A DNA stretch of 29,406 nucleotides from CAZLKN01 sp964560135 (GCA_964560135.1 CAZLKN010000038.1:1-29406); one strand, 5' to 3'; positions 15,206 to 23,018 are shown, counted from the stretch's first letter. Made by a program: numbers and translations. The notes: generated by a model from the sequence alone, not told the origin.

Positions 15206-16084
15206 GTGCCCGCGCTGCGCTTCGATCCGTTGGGACGCCGTTCGGTGCTGTTGGCCCCCGAACGGGCGCAGCGCGGCGTCCCCGACCTGCCTCCCGACGA
15301 GCCAGATCCGGCCCCCTGCGACTTCTGTCCCGGCCGGGAGGACCGCACCCCGCCGGAGACGGCGGCGGCGCGGGAGCCGGGAACCGAACCCGATTCCCCC
15401 GGCTGGCGGGTGCGCGCCTTCGCCAACCTCTACCCGGCCACCACCGTCCACGAGGTCGTCGTGCACACACCCGACCACCTCACGCGCTTCGAGGACCTCA
15501 CCGCCGCGCACCGGCTGGAGGTGCTCGGCACCTACCGTGACCGCCTCGCGGCCGTCGGGCTCCCGTGCGCGCTGTTCAGCTTCAACCGCGGACGCGGCGC
15601 CGGTGCGTCACGGACCCACGCCCACGGTCAGATCTTCGGGCTGAAGGTCATCCCCCCCACCGTCCAGCGCGAGACGGTGGCCTTCACCTCCCCGAACTGC
15701 GAACTGTGCCGGCTGGCCGGCGACGCCCCACCGGTGCTCGACCACGGGGCCGTGCGCGTCGTGGCCCACCCCGTCCCCCTGGTGGCCCACGAGCTCCTGG
15801 TGGTGCCGCAGTGCCGTCCGCGCTTCGACGCGGAGGGCGACGACAGCCTCGCCGACGCTGCCGAGGCGCTGGCCGGGGCGCTGCGCCGCCTTCGCGCCGC
15901 CTTCGGCGCCAACCTGCCGATGAACGTCGTCTTCCACACCGCGCCCGGAAGCCTGCCGCGCTTCCACTGGCACGCACACGTGATGCCGCGGCTGGCCGTA
16001 TGGGGAGCCCTCGAGCTGGGGGCCGAGCTGCCGATCGTCGCCGCCGACCCCGCGGTGACCGCGGATATGCTGCGGGGAGAATGA
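15206..16084 (+). CDS. GalT-like nucleotidyltransferase (HIT superfamily)
   Basis: A 292-residue protein with the two-lobed GalT layout. C38/C41 (PCDFCPGRE) and C165/C168 (NCELC) resemble zinc-binding pairs. The catalytic segment is GASRTHAHGQIF, with H138-x-H140-x-Q142; in GalT the second His of HxHxQ carries the uridylyl group. A second HIT-like HWHAHVMPRL (254-263) lies near the end. Candidate reactions are galactose-1-phosphate uridylyl transfer or a relative acting on ADP- or GDP-sugars, since the usual HPHxQ is HAHGQ here and no galactose genes are nearby. It starts with GTG 2 nt after the methyltransferase stop. Confidence 0.85.
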   Translation: MPALRFDPLGRRSVLLAPERAQRGVPDLPPDEPDPAPCDFCPGREDRTPPETAAAREPGTEPDSPGWRVRAFANLYPATTVHEVVVHTPDHLTRFEDLTAAHRLEVLGTYRDRLAAVGLPCALFSFNRGRGAGASRTHAHGQIFGLKVIPPTVQRETVAFTSPNCELCRLAGDAPPVLDHGAVRVVAHPVPLVAHELLVVPQCRPRFDAEGDDSLADAAEALAGALRRLRAAFGANLPMNVVFHTAPGSLPRFHWHAHVMPRLAVWGALELGAELPIVAADPAVTADMLRGE

Positions 16085-17058
16085 ACCCCCGGATCGTAGC
16101 TGCGGTACTCCTGTTCGGCCTGGCCGCCTGTGGCGGCCGCACGGATCTGGCCACCCCCACACCGACCGCACCGCTCACGCCCACGCCGGCTCCCGCGCCG
16201 ACGCCCGCCGCGGACCCGGCGGCGACGCCCGCGGTCACCCCCACCAGCGAGCCCACCCCACCCCCGGCGCCCCCGCTGAACAGCGTGCGGTTCGCCGCCG
16301 TCGGCGACATCGGGGACGGCAACGAGGTGCAGCGCCGGGTGGGCGAGCGGATCGCCGCCCTGCATGCCGAGCGCCGGATCGACGTGCTGCTGCTCCTCGG
16401 CGACATCATCTACCCCGACGGCGACGGTGCCCGCTACGAGACCAACTTCGCCCGGCCCTGGCGGGCCGTGCTCGACGCCGGGATCCGGATGGAGGCCGCG
16501 CTCGGCAACCACGACGTCCAGACCCGCAGCGGCGCCGACATCATGGAACTGTTCGAGATGCCCCACCGCTACCACGCCTTCGCCGTCGGCCCCGTGGCCT
16601 TCTTCGCGCTCGACTCGAACCGCTTCGACCGCCCGCAGCTCGACTGGCTGCGGGCGTCGCTGAACGACACCACGCAGCCCTGGCGGATACCCTTCCTCCA
16701 CGCCCCCGCCTACTCCTCGGGCCATCACGGCTCCACCACCTACGTGCAGCGGGGCCTGGACCCGATCGCCCGCGAGTACCGGATCCCGCTGGTACTGGCC
16801 AGCCACGACCACGACTACGAGCGCACCCACCCCATCGGGGAGACGGTGCACGTCGTCGCCGGGACCGGATGCTGCCTGCGGCCCGTCGGCCGGTCCGACT
16901 TCACCGCCTTCGCGGCGAGCGAGCCCGGGGTGGTGATCGGCGACGTGACCGGCAGCACCCTCGAGCTGGCCTTCGTCCACGCCGACGGCCGCGTGCTCGA
17001 CCGTGCCAGGATCACCCTGTCCGAGGACGCCGCCGTCGGCGAGCCCGCGAGACGGTAG
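16081..17058 (+). CDS. Metallophosphoesterase lipoprotein
   Basis: A 325-residue protein. A lipobox LAAC places the lipidated Cys at position 17, followed by a Pro/Thr/Ala-rich linker (about 20-66) that would hold the enzyme away from the membrane. The calcineurin-like domain has all metal motifs: GDIGDG (D76), GDIIYPDG (D108), GNHD (N143/H144), H207 in FLHAPAY, and SHDHDYE (H242, H244). The arrangement resembles purple-acid-phosphatase-type enzymes. Substrate unknown; an extracellular phosphoester is likely. Its ATG overlaps the GalT-like stop as ATGA. Its TAG stop forms part of the GGTAGACT element ahead of nadA. Confidence 0.9.
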   Translation: MNPRIVAAVLLFGLAACGGRTDLATPTPTAPLTPTPAPAPTPAADPAATPAVTPTSEPTPPPAPPLNSVRFAAVGDIGDGNEVQRRVGERIAALHAERRIDVLLLLGDIIYPDGDGARYETNFARPWRAVLDAGIRMEAALGNHDVQTRSGADIMELFEMPHRYHAFAVGPVAFFALDSNRFDRPQLDWLRASLNDTTQPWRIPFLHAPAYSSGHHGSTTYVQRGLDPIAREYRIPLVLASHDHDYERTHPIGETVHVVAGTGCCLRPVGRSDFTAFAASEPGVVIGDVTGSTLELAFVHADGRVLDRARITLSEDAAVGEPARR

Positions 17059-17061
17059 ACT
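17054..17061 (+). promoter_or_regulatory. GGTAGACT -10 element of nadA
   Basis: The third copy of the GGTAGACT octamer, here overlapping the metallophosphoesterase stop codon. It would start transcription near 17068 and give nadA a leader of about 90 nt, unlike the leaderless cases. Confidence 0.45.
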
Positions 17062-17075
17062 CGTGGCAACAAACG

Positions 17076-17141
17076 GAATCGCGTGATGCCGGAATCGTGG
17101 ACGAATCGTGATTTCTTTCACAAGCGCTCCGCGGAGGAGCG
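17076..17141 (+). repeat. Direct repeats and hairpin in the nadA leader
   Basis: Three near-identical 8-mers, GAATCGCG (17076-17083), GAATCGTG (17092-17099) and GAATCGTG (17103-17110), lie behind the predicted transcription start. They are followed by a 6-bp stem CGCTCC/GGAGCG (17125-17141) just ahead of the ribosome binding region. They could be regulator half-sites or leader structure. Confidence 0.4.
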
Positions 17142-17159
17142 GAACGGGGTGAGAGACGG

Positions 17160-18143
17160 ATGGCCTGCAACAACGGTGACGCGGCGAGGTACGCAGACCT
17201 CGGCCCGGACGAGCTCACTCGCCGGGTGCGGCAGCTCGCAACCGAGCGAGGTGCGGTGATCCTCGCCCACAACTACCAGCTCCCCGACGTGCAGGACGCC
17301 GCCGACTTCGTCGGCGATTCGCTCGGACTCTCGCGTCAGGCCGCCGCCACCGACGCCGAGGTGATCGTGTTCTGCGGCGTACACTTCATGGCCGAAACGG
17401 CGGCGATCCTGTCGCCGGACAAGACCGTGCTCCTCCCCGATCTCGAGGCCGGCTGCTCGCTCGCCTCCACCATCACCGCCGACGATCTCCGGCGCTGGAA
17501 GGAGGAGCACCCCGGCGCCGTGGTCGTGTCCTACGTCAACACCACGGCCGAGGTGAAGGCGCTGTCCGACTACTGCTGCACCTCCGGCAACGCCGAGGCG
17601 ATCATCCGCTCCATCCCCGAGGACCGGGAGATCCTGTTCCTGCCCGACATGTTCCTCGGCGCGTACCTGGAGAAGGTGACCGGACGCAAGATGCGCATCT
17701 GGATGGGCGAGTGCCACGTCCACGCGGCGATCGATCCCGTGGGGGTCGGAGAGATGCGGGCCCAGCACCCCGACGCCGACTTCCTGATCCACCCCGAGTG
17801 CGGGTGCGTCACGCAGTGCATGTGGCAGCTGTCGACCGGCGACCTGCCGGAGGAGACCACACACATCATGTCCACCGAGGGCATGGTGCGCCACGCCGTC
17901 GCTTCGCCCAAGGACGAGTTCCTCGTGGCCACCGAAGTCGGGATCCTGCACCGGATGCGCAAAGAGGCACCGGGCAAGCGCTTCCTCCCCGTGAACCCGA
18001 GAGCCGTCTGCGAATACATGAAGAAGATCACGCTGCCGAAGGTGCTGTGGTCGCTGGAGCACCTCGAGCACCGGATCACGGTGGACCCGGAGACCGCGGC
18101 GCTGGCCCGCGGCGCCATCGACCGCATGGTCGCGATCGCCTAG
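17160..18143 (+). CDS. nadA: Quinolinate synthase
   Basis: A 327-residue [4Fe-4S] enzyme that condenses iminoaspartate with dihydroxyacetone phosphate to quinolinate for NAD synthesis. The three cluster cysteines are C99 (EAGCSLA), C185 (WMGECHVH) and C284 (RAVCEYMKKI). AHNYQ (36-40), GDSLGLSR and VNTTAEVKA are family signatures, and HPECGC belongs to the long NadA form. The ATG at 17160 follows a purine-rich GGGGTGAGAG. nadB and nadC, often adjacent, are absent from the window. The TAG stop overlaps the ClC gene's stop in the self-complementary CTAG at 18140-18143. Confidence 0.98.
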   Translation: MACNNGDAARYADLGPDELTRRVRQLATERGAVILAHNYQLPDVQDAADFVGDSLGLSRQAAATDAEVIVFCGVHFMAETAAILSPDKTVLLPDLEAGCSLASTITADDLRRWKEEHPGAVVVSYVNTTAEVKALSDYCCTSGNAEAIIRSIPEDREILFLPDMFLGAYLEKVTGRKMRIWMGECHVHAAIDPVGVGEMRAQHPDADFLIHPECGCVTQCMWQLSTGDLPEETTHIMSTEGMVRHAVASPKDEFLVATEVGILHRMRKEAPGKRFLPVNPRAVCEYMKKITLPKVLWSLEHLEHRITVDPETAALARGAIDRMVAIA

Positions 18144-19894
18144 GGAGGCGATTCTTCGCTCCGGCGGCCCTCGGTCGCCAGCGCAGCCCAATAGGCGGCG
18201 GTCAGGCTATCGCGGGTCACGGCACCGATCACCGTCCGGGAGGCCAGGTCCTCGATCACGGGCAGTGTCCGCAGGCCCCGGGGCGCGATCTTCCGCAGGG
18301 CCTCGTCCAGCGACTCCGTCGGGATCACGGGCAGGACGCTGTCGTCCACGAGGTCCTCGAGCTGCGTGGTTCCGTCCTGCTCGAGAGCCTCAGCCAGCCG
18401 CTCGAAGGTGAGCAGGCCGACGAAGCGGCCGTCGCCGTCCACGCAGATCAGTTCGTCGGATCCCTCCTCGCGCATGCGTGCGTGCACGGTGTCCGCCTCG
18501 GCGGGGAGCTGCAGGGCCGTGAAGTCCTCGATGATCGCCCGCGCGATCGGCGTGCGCTCCAGCAGGTGCCGCTCACGGCCCTCGGAGAGGTCGACGCCCC
18601 TACGGCGGATCTTGGTGAGGTAGATCGAGTCGCGCTGAATCGCCGCGTAGGTCGATGTGGAGACGATGCACGCCAGCATCAGCGGCAGGATGATCAGGTA
18701 GTCGTTGGTCATCTCGAACAGGATCAGGATCGCGGAGATGGGGGCCTGGCCCGCGGCGGCGAACACCGCCGCCATTCCCACCATCGTGTAGGCGACGGGC
18801 TCGGCGGTGGCCGTCGGAAGCAGCGCGTTGGCGCCCTGTCCGAGCACGCCGCCGAGCATGGCACCCATGAACAACGACGGCGCGAACACGCCACCCGAGC
18901 CGCCCGAGCCAAGCGTGAGGGAGGTCCCGACGAGCTTGCCGGCGAGGAGCACGAGCAGGCCCCACCACACGATCTCGCCACCCAGTGCCATGTTGATGCC
19001 GAGGAGCCCGTTGCCGAAGACCAGCGGCAGGCCCACCCAGATCGCGGTGGCCACGCCGACGGCTCCGAGGAGCAGGCCGCCGATCGCCGGCCGCAGCTCC
19101 TCCGGGATCGGGAGCGCGTCGGAGCGGTCTTCGGTCCACGTCAGCACGCGGACGAACGCCGATGCGGCGAAGGCGGCCAGGATCCCGAGCACGACATAGA
19201 AGAGCAGTTCAACGGGGTTGCGCAGCCCGAACAACGGAACGTCGAACACGGGCGCGTTGCCGAAGGCCGTCCGCCAGATCACCGCAGAGGTCACCGCGGA
19301 GATGACCACGGTGGCGAATCCGCGGGTGGTGAAGCGCTGGAGCACCACCTCGAGCGCGAAGAACACGCCCGCCAGGGGCGCGTTGAAGGACGCCGCGATC
19401 CCGCCGGCGGCGCCGCACGCGCACAGCAGCCGAACCCGCGGCTCGGACATGCGGAACGTCTGCCCCACCCACGAACCGAGGGCGGCGCCGATCTGCACGA
19501 TCGGACCCTCTCGTCCGGCCGAGCCCCCGGAGCCGATCGTGAGCGCCGAGGCCACGGTCTTCGCCGCCGCCACCCGCACCCGGATCCGGCCCCCGCGCAG
19601 GGCCACCGCCTCGATCACCTCCGGCACGCCGTGCCCCTTGGCCTCCCTGGCGAACCGGACGACCACCGGCCCGACGAGCAGTCCGCCGAGCGCCGGGGCC
19701 AGCAGCACGCGCCACAGGTTCGTGGTCGTGGGCTCATCGGCGCCGAGGAACAGGTGGGAGAAGAACCGGATCGCCTCATCGAACACGACCGCGCCCACAC
19801 CGGCCAGGACGCCCACGAAGACCGCCGTCGTGATCAGGACGTTGTTCTCGTGGGTCGTCAGGCTGCGGAGCTGGGCCATCGTCCGGCGGAACAT
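18140..19894 (-). CDS. ClC-family chloride channel/transporter with CBS pair
   Basis: About 584 residues. The membrane part has the ClC selectivity motifs GSGGSAGREGP (about 121-131, containing the gating Glu) and GSGGSGGVFAPSLF, with about ten or more hydrophobic segments. A C-terminal CBS pair follows (about 440-575), which usually binds adenine nucleotides. In PLAGVFFALEVVLQRF the position matching the internal proton glutamate of E. coli ClC (E203) is Val, as in ClC channels. Start: an ATG at 19903 overlaps a TACCAT hexamer (19907-19902); the ATG at 19894 lies 7 nt behind it and fits a leaderless start, so I chose it. Convergent with nadA. Confidence 0.95.
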   Translation of the reverse strand: MFRRTMAQLRSLTTHENNVLITTAVFVGVLAGVGAVVFDEAIRFFSHLFLGADEPTTTNLWRVLLAPALGGLLVGPVVVRFAREAKGHGVPEVIEAVALRGGRIRVRVAAAKTVASALTIGSGGSAGREGPIVQIGAALGSWVGQTFRMSEPRVRLLCACGAAGGIAASFNAPLAGVFFALEVVLQRFTTRGFATVVISAVTSAVIWRTAFGNAPVFDVPLFGLRNPVELLFYVVLGILAAFAASAFVRVLTWTEDRSDALPIPEELRPAIGGLLLGAVGVATAIWVGLPLVFGNGLLGINMALGGEIVWWGLLVLLAGKLVGTSLTLGSGGSGGVFAPSLFMGAMLGGVLGQGANALLPTATAEPVAYTMVGMAAVFAAAGQAPISAILILFEMTNDYLIILPLMLACIVSTSTYAAIQRDSIYLTKIRRRGVDLSEGRERHLLERTPIARAIIEDFTALQLPAEADTVHARMREEGSDELICVDGDGRFVGLLTFERLAEALEQDGTTQLEDLVDDSVLPVIPTESLDEALRKIAPRGLRTLPVIEDLASRTVIGAVTRDSLTAAYWAALATEGRRSEESPP

Positions 19895-19901
19895 GGTCCA
19901 C

Positions 19902-19907
19902 ATGGTA
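19902..19907 (-). promoter_or_regulatory. TACCAT -10 element of the ClC gene
   Basis: TACCAT on the minus strand is followed by 7 nt and an in-frame ATG (19894), matching the leaderless pattern. Confidence 0.4.
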
Positions 19908-19928
19908 CGGCTCCAGCCTGCGGTGAAC

Positions 19929-19954
19929 CGGACACAAGGGACTTAATGTGTCCG
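19929..19954. promoter_or_regulatory. Inverted repeat between divergent genes
   Basis: Perfect 8-bp arms CGGACACA (19929-19936) and TGTGTCCG (19947-19954) flank a 10-bp centre, in the region between the divergent ClC and DUF6263-like genes. It could be an operator for either gene. Confidence 0.4.
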
Positions 19955-20008
19955 CAGATCCTGCCGATACCACCCCAGCGGGGTGACGCTACGATGCAAG
20001 GAGGTTCC

Positions 20009-21076
20009 ATGAGCACCGACACGACCGAAGCCGTCCGCCGGGAGATCGACATGGACGCCGAACCCGACGCGGTGCCTCCACCGAGGGGCGTGGAGTTCTT
20101 CGCCGGCGAGATCCCCCCTCGACGCCGGTGGTTCGTGATCGGACTGTCGGTGGTGCTCGTGGCCGCGGCGGTCTCGGTGATCACGCTGCGCTCCCCCACC
20201 TCCGCCGAGGCGACGGTCTTCCGCTACGCCTTCACGGCAGGCGACACGCAGGTCTACGACATGCAACTCACGTTCGAGGGGACCCCCGAGGGACTCCCGG
20301 CCGAAGAAGCCGTTTCGGGGACGATGGCCGCGACCATGACCGTGACGACCGTCGAGGTCCTCGACGACGGCACGGCCGTCGTGGAGGTCGCGATCTCCAA
20401 CGTCCGAACCGACGGGCTGCCTCCGGGGACGTCACCGCCGGGCGACGAGCCGATCCGCATCACCGTCGCTCCGGACGGCAGGGTGACCTCCGTAGACGGC
20501 GAGGGCGGGTTCTTCTCGATGGGGACCGCGCCCGGGCCCATGGGCGGCGCCACTCCCGCGGACGCGGCCGGCGGACAGTTCTTCTTCCCGAGCTACCCGT
20601 CGGAGGCGATCGCTCCCGGGGACACGTGGAGCCTGACCCACGAGAGTCCGCTGCCGACCGGCGAGGAGACGGTCGCCATCACAGTGAAGGGCGAGCACGA
20701 GGGATTCCAGGAGACCTCCTACGGGCAGGCGGCACGGATCCGCCAGGAGGTGGAGGTCCCCTTCGACATCGACCTGCCGCTCGGCGAGCTCATGGACGCG
20801 ATGGTGCAGGGGTTCGGCGAGGGCATGGGCGGCTTCGGGGGCCCGGCCCCCGCGGCGCCGAACTTCTCGGACGCCCGGATGGTGATGGAGGGGCACATGG
20901 CGATGGACGCCGTGAGCCTGGTCCTGCCCGAAACCGGTGACCTCGTGCAGCTCGAAGGCGACATGGACATGCAGATGCGCTTCGAGCTCGTGAACTTCCC
21001 GGACATCGGCGGCGCGATGCCGGACTCTTTCGGGATGAACGTGACCATGCACATGCAGGTGATCCGGATCTCGTAG
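20009..21076 (+). CDS. DUF6263-like membrane-anchored extracellular protein
   Basis: A 355-residue protein with an acidic cytoplasmic N-terminus, one transmembrane helix (about 41-60) and an extracellular beta-rich domain. The FRYAFTAGDTQVYDMQLTFEG opening (71-91) and IAPGDTWSL are the pattern I associate with DUF6263 proteins of unknown function. Gly/Met-rich stretches occur around 270-300. The ATG at 20009 follows a strong AAGGAGGTTCC ribosome binding site, and a TACGAT hexamer (19990-19995) may be its -10. It is a single-gene unit closed by the terminator at 21098. Confidence 0.8.
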   Translation: MSTDTTEAVRREIDMDAEPDAVPPPRGVEFFAGEIPPRRRWFVIGLSVVLVAAAVSVITLRSPTSAEATVFRYAFTAGDTQVYDMQLTFEGTPEGLPAEEAVSGTMAATMTVTTVEVLDDGTAVVEVAISNVRTDGLPPGTSPPGDEPIRITVAPDGRVTSVDGEGGFFSMGTAPGPMGGATPADAAGGQFFFPSYPSEAIAPGDTWSLTHESPLPTGEETVAITVKGEHEGFQETSYGQAARIRQEVEVPFDIDLPLGELMDAMVQGFGEGMGGFGGPAPAAPNFSDARMVMEGHMAMDAVSLVLPETGDLVQLEGDMDMQMRFELVNFPDIGGAMPDSFGMNVTMHMQVIRIS

Positions 21077-21097
21077 ATCCTTCCTTCCGCGCACAAC

Positions 21098-21144
21098 CTG
21101 AAGAGCCGCCCGGGAGCCCACCGGGGCGGCTCTTCAGTCTTTTG
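21098..21144 (+). terminator. Rho-independent terminator
   Basis: A perfect 14-bp stem (21098-21111, beginning CTGAAGAGCC, with 21124-21137) has a 12-nt loop and is followed by TCTTTTG. It lies 21 nt after the DUF6263-like stop codon. Confidence 0.85.
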
Positions 21145-21228
21145 CTCTTGCGGCCTGCACGTTTCTCACGGAGGGTGGTACGGGTAGAACGTTGAGGCTG
21201 GAGTCGCGATCCGAAGGGAGGGGATCTG

Positions 21229-21729
21229 ATGCGTCGAGCGTTCGTTCTGCCGTTCGTCGCCGCCACCGCCATGCTGCTCGTGATGGCCGTGCCCGGCGAG
21301 GCTCGTCACCAATCCCGGGGCGGGAGATTCGCCGCCCAACTGGACGGCTACCAGGAAGTGCCTTCGATCTCGACGGAGGCGACGGGGACCTTCCGTGCCA
21401 CCCCAATCACCGACGGCCTCCGCTACTCGCTGTCCTACTCGGCGCTGAGCGCCCCGGCCACGGCCGCGCACATCCACTTCGGACAGGCCGGCGTGAACGG
21501 TGGCGTGATGATCTGGCTGTGCGGTGGCGGTGGGCGTCCGCCGTGCCCAGAGACCGGAGGAACGGTCAGCGGAGACATCTTCGCCGAACACGTCGTGGGA
21601 CCTGCGGGGCAGGGCATGCCGGCCGGTGACCTCGAGCAGGCGCTGCGGGCGATGCGGGCCGGCGTCACGTACGCCAACGTGCATTCCAACGCGTTCCCGG
21701 GTGGAGAGATCCGCGGGCTGATCCGGTAG
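21229..21729 (+). CDS. Secreted CHRD-domain protein
   Basis: A 166-residue protein. The signal peptide (1-25) has an Arg start, a hydrophobic core and a PGEA|R cleavage site. The mature part is one CHRD domain: FAAQLDGYQEVPSISTEATGTF-like opening, AAHIHFGQAGVNGGV (H81, H83) and a C-terminal YANVHSNAFPGGEIRG. CHRD domains are extracellular beta folds first described in chordin; their bacterial role is unknown. C98 and C106 could form a disulfide. The ATG follows AAGGGAGGGG. It ends 15 bp before the convergent membrane-protein gene. Confidence 0.9.
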   Translation: MRRAFVLPFVAATAMLLVMAVPGEARHQSRGGRFAAQLDGYQEVPSISTEATGTFRATPITDGLRYSLSYSALSAPATAAHIHFGQAGVNGGVMIWLCGGGGRPPCPETGGTVSGDIFAEHVVGPAGQGMPAGDLEQALRAMRAGVTYANVHSNAFPGGEIRGLIR

Positions 21730-21744
21730 CGGTCCGGACGAAGG

Positions 21745-22419
21745 TCAGCCGCGGGCGGACGCGGCGCGCCACTCGCGGCTGACCTTCTTCCAATCGGAGG
21801 TCTTCGTCGAGAACAGCACGTCGGTGACGATCGACCCGGCGCCGACGGCCACCAGAAACCAGACCACCCAGCCTTCGGGCGCGAACGGGATCAACGCGAA
21901 GGGGACGACCTTCGTGACCACCGCCCCTGAGGCGTGCATGACCGCGCGGCCGCGCGGTGGTGTCCGCAGGTAGGAGTCGTAGTCGGTTTTCACGCCGGGC
22001 CGTGGCGGTGGCGGTCCGCCGACGAACACGTGGGTGAACCGCATCCCGAGCGCGCGGCCCACGACCCAGTGCCCGAGGCTGTGGGTGCTCACGATCAGCG
22101 CGCCGAAACCGGCGAGGAAGACCGCGATCCCGAGCCAGCCGTCGAAGCGGCCGGCCACGGCGAGCAGGACCACGCCGGCGACCGTGCCCCCGGCGAGCAC
22201 CGCGAGCCCGATCCATGCCGGCACCCGCAGTCGCACCCCCGCCTCGAAGGCTCGCCGGTCGAGGTCGGCGATCGGGGGACCGTAGCGTCCGGCGAGCTCC
22301 GGGTCCTTGCGCACGATGCCGACGGCCCGCCAGAACCCCGTGCCCTCGAGGCCGTGTCCGGCGTCCAGGGCTTCGCGGGCCCGTTGCAGGGCTTCGTCCA
22401 CGTCCGGTCGTTGTGTCAT
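21745..22419 (-). CDS. M50-like membrane protein with degenerate HExxH
   Basis: A 224-residue protein with a helical cytoplasmic N-terminus (about 1-65) and about four transmembrane segments. Residues 112-126 read THSLGHWVVGRALGM, matching the HExxHxxxARxxG pattern of site-2-type proteases except that the catalytic Glu is Ser114. A later ASGAVVTKVVP segment sits where M50 proteases carry their third metal ligand region. It may therefore be an inactive pseudoprotease or only share the membrane fold. It is the last gene of the operon; its ATG overlaps the TetR stop as ATGA, with AGGAGG 8 nt upstream. Confidence 0.7.
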   Translation of the reverse strand: MTQRPDVDEALQRAREALDAGHGLEGTGFWRAVGIVRKDPELAGRYGPPIADLDRRAFEAGVRLRVPAWIGLAVLAGGTVAGVVLLAVAGRFDGWLGIAVFLAGFGALIVSTHSLGHWVVGRALGMRFTHVFVGGPPPPRPGVKTDYDSYLRTPPRGRAVMHASGAVVTKVVPFALIPFAPEGWVVWFLVAVGAGSIVTDVLFSTKTSDWKKVSREWRAASARG

Positions 22420-23018
22420 GTCGATCCCTCCTGTGATCCGAGCATCTGTGAGGCGAGGGCGGCGAGCTGCCCGGCGGTGGCGAAGAGCGCCTCGGCACGG
22501 GCGTCGTCCTCCTCGAGGTGCGAGAGCAGGTCGATGCCGAGGTACAGCGCGACCACGCCGAAGGCCGCGGTGCGCGGGGGCACCAGGGCGTCGAGGCCGT
22601 AGCCGCGCAGCACGTCGCCCAGGGCGTCCTCGGCGAAGTCGATCCAGGGCTCCATGCGGGCCACGATCTCGGGGCCGAGGTCGGGACGGCCGAGGCTCCC
22701 GGCGATCATCTCCGAGAGCACCGTGATGTGACCCGAAGCGAGATCCTCGCGGTACAACTCCGTGGCCACGCGGACCTTGTCGCCGATCGTGTCCGCCTCC
22801 GCCACCGCCTCACGGTAGCGGGCCATCCGATCGGCGCTGGTGCGGTCCAGCGCGGCCAGCAGCAGGTCGTTGAGGGTGCCGAAGTGGTAGAAGATCAGCG
22901 CCTGGTTGAACCCGCCACGCCGGGCGATGGCGCGGGCGCTGGTGCCGGCGAACCCCTCCTGGATGAGCGTCTCGAGGGCCGCCGCGATGATCCGGTCCTT
23001 GGTGGTCGGCTCGGTCAT
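22416..23018 (-). CDS. TetR-family transcriptional regulator
   Basis: A 200-residue protein with the TetR N-terminal DNA-binding domain (KDRIIAAALETLIQEG, SARAIARRGGFNQALIFYHFG) and a helical ligand-binding C-terminus beginning around residue 55. The Gln-Ala-Leu-Ile-Phe-Tyr-His-Phe recognition region is typical. The ATG at 23018 overlaps the preceding stop as ATGA, with GAGGAG upstream. It is the seventh gene of the operon, so it probably controls its own operon through the palindrome at 26915-26930. The ligand is unknown; small hydrophobic molecules are usual for the family. Confidence 0.95.
   Translation of the reverse strand: MTEPTTKDRIIAAALETLIQEGFAGTSARAIARRGGFNQALIFYHFGTLNDLLLAALDRTSADRMARYREAVAEADTIGDKVRVATELYREDLASGHITVLSEMIAGSLGRPDLGPEIVARMEPWIDFAEDALGDVLRGYGLDALVPPRTAAFGVVALYLGIDLLSHLEEDDARAEALFATAGQLAALASQMLGSQEGST

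Noticed and set aside
17711..20008. N-terminal extension of the DUF6263-like frame
   Set aside because: The open frame runs back over nadA and the ClC gene, but the strong ribosome binding site and sensible protein begin at 20009.
21730..21744. Terminator between the CHRD gene and the convergent operon end
   Set aside because: Only 15 bp separate the stop codons and no convincing hairpin is contained there.
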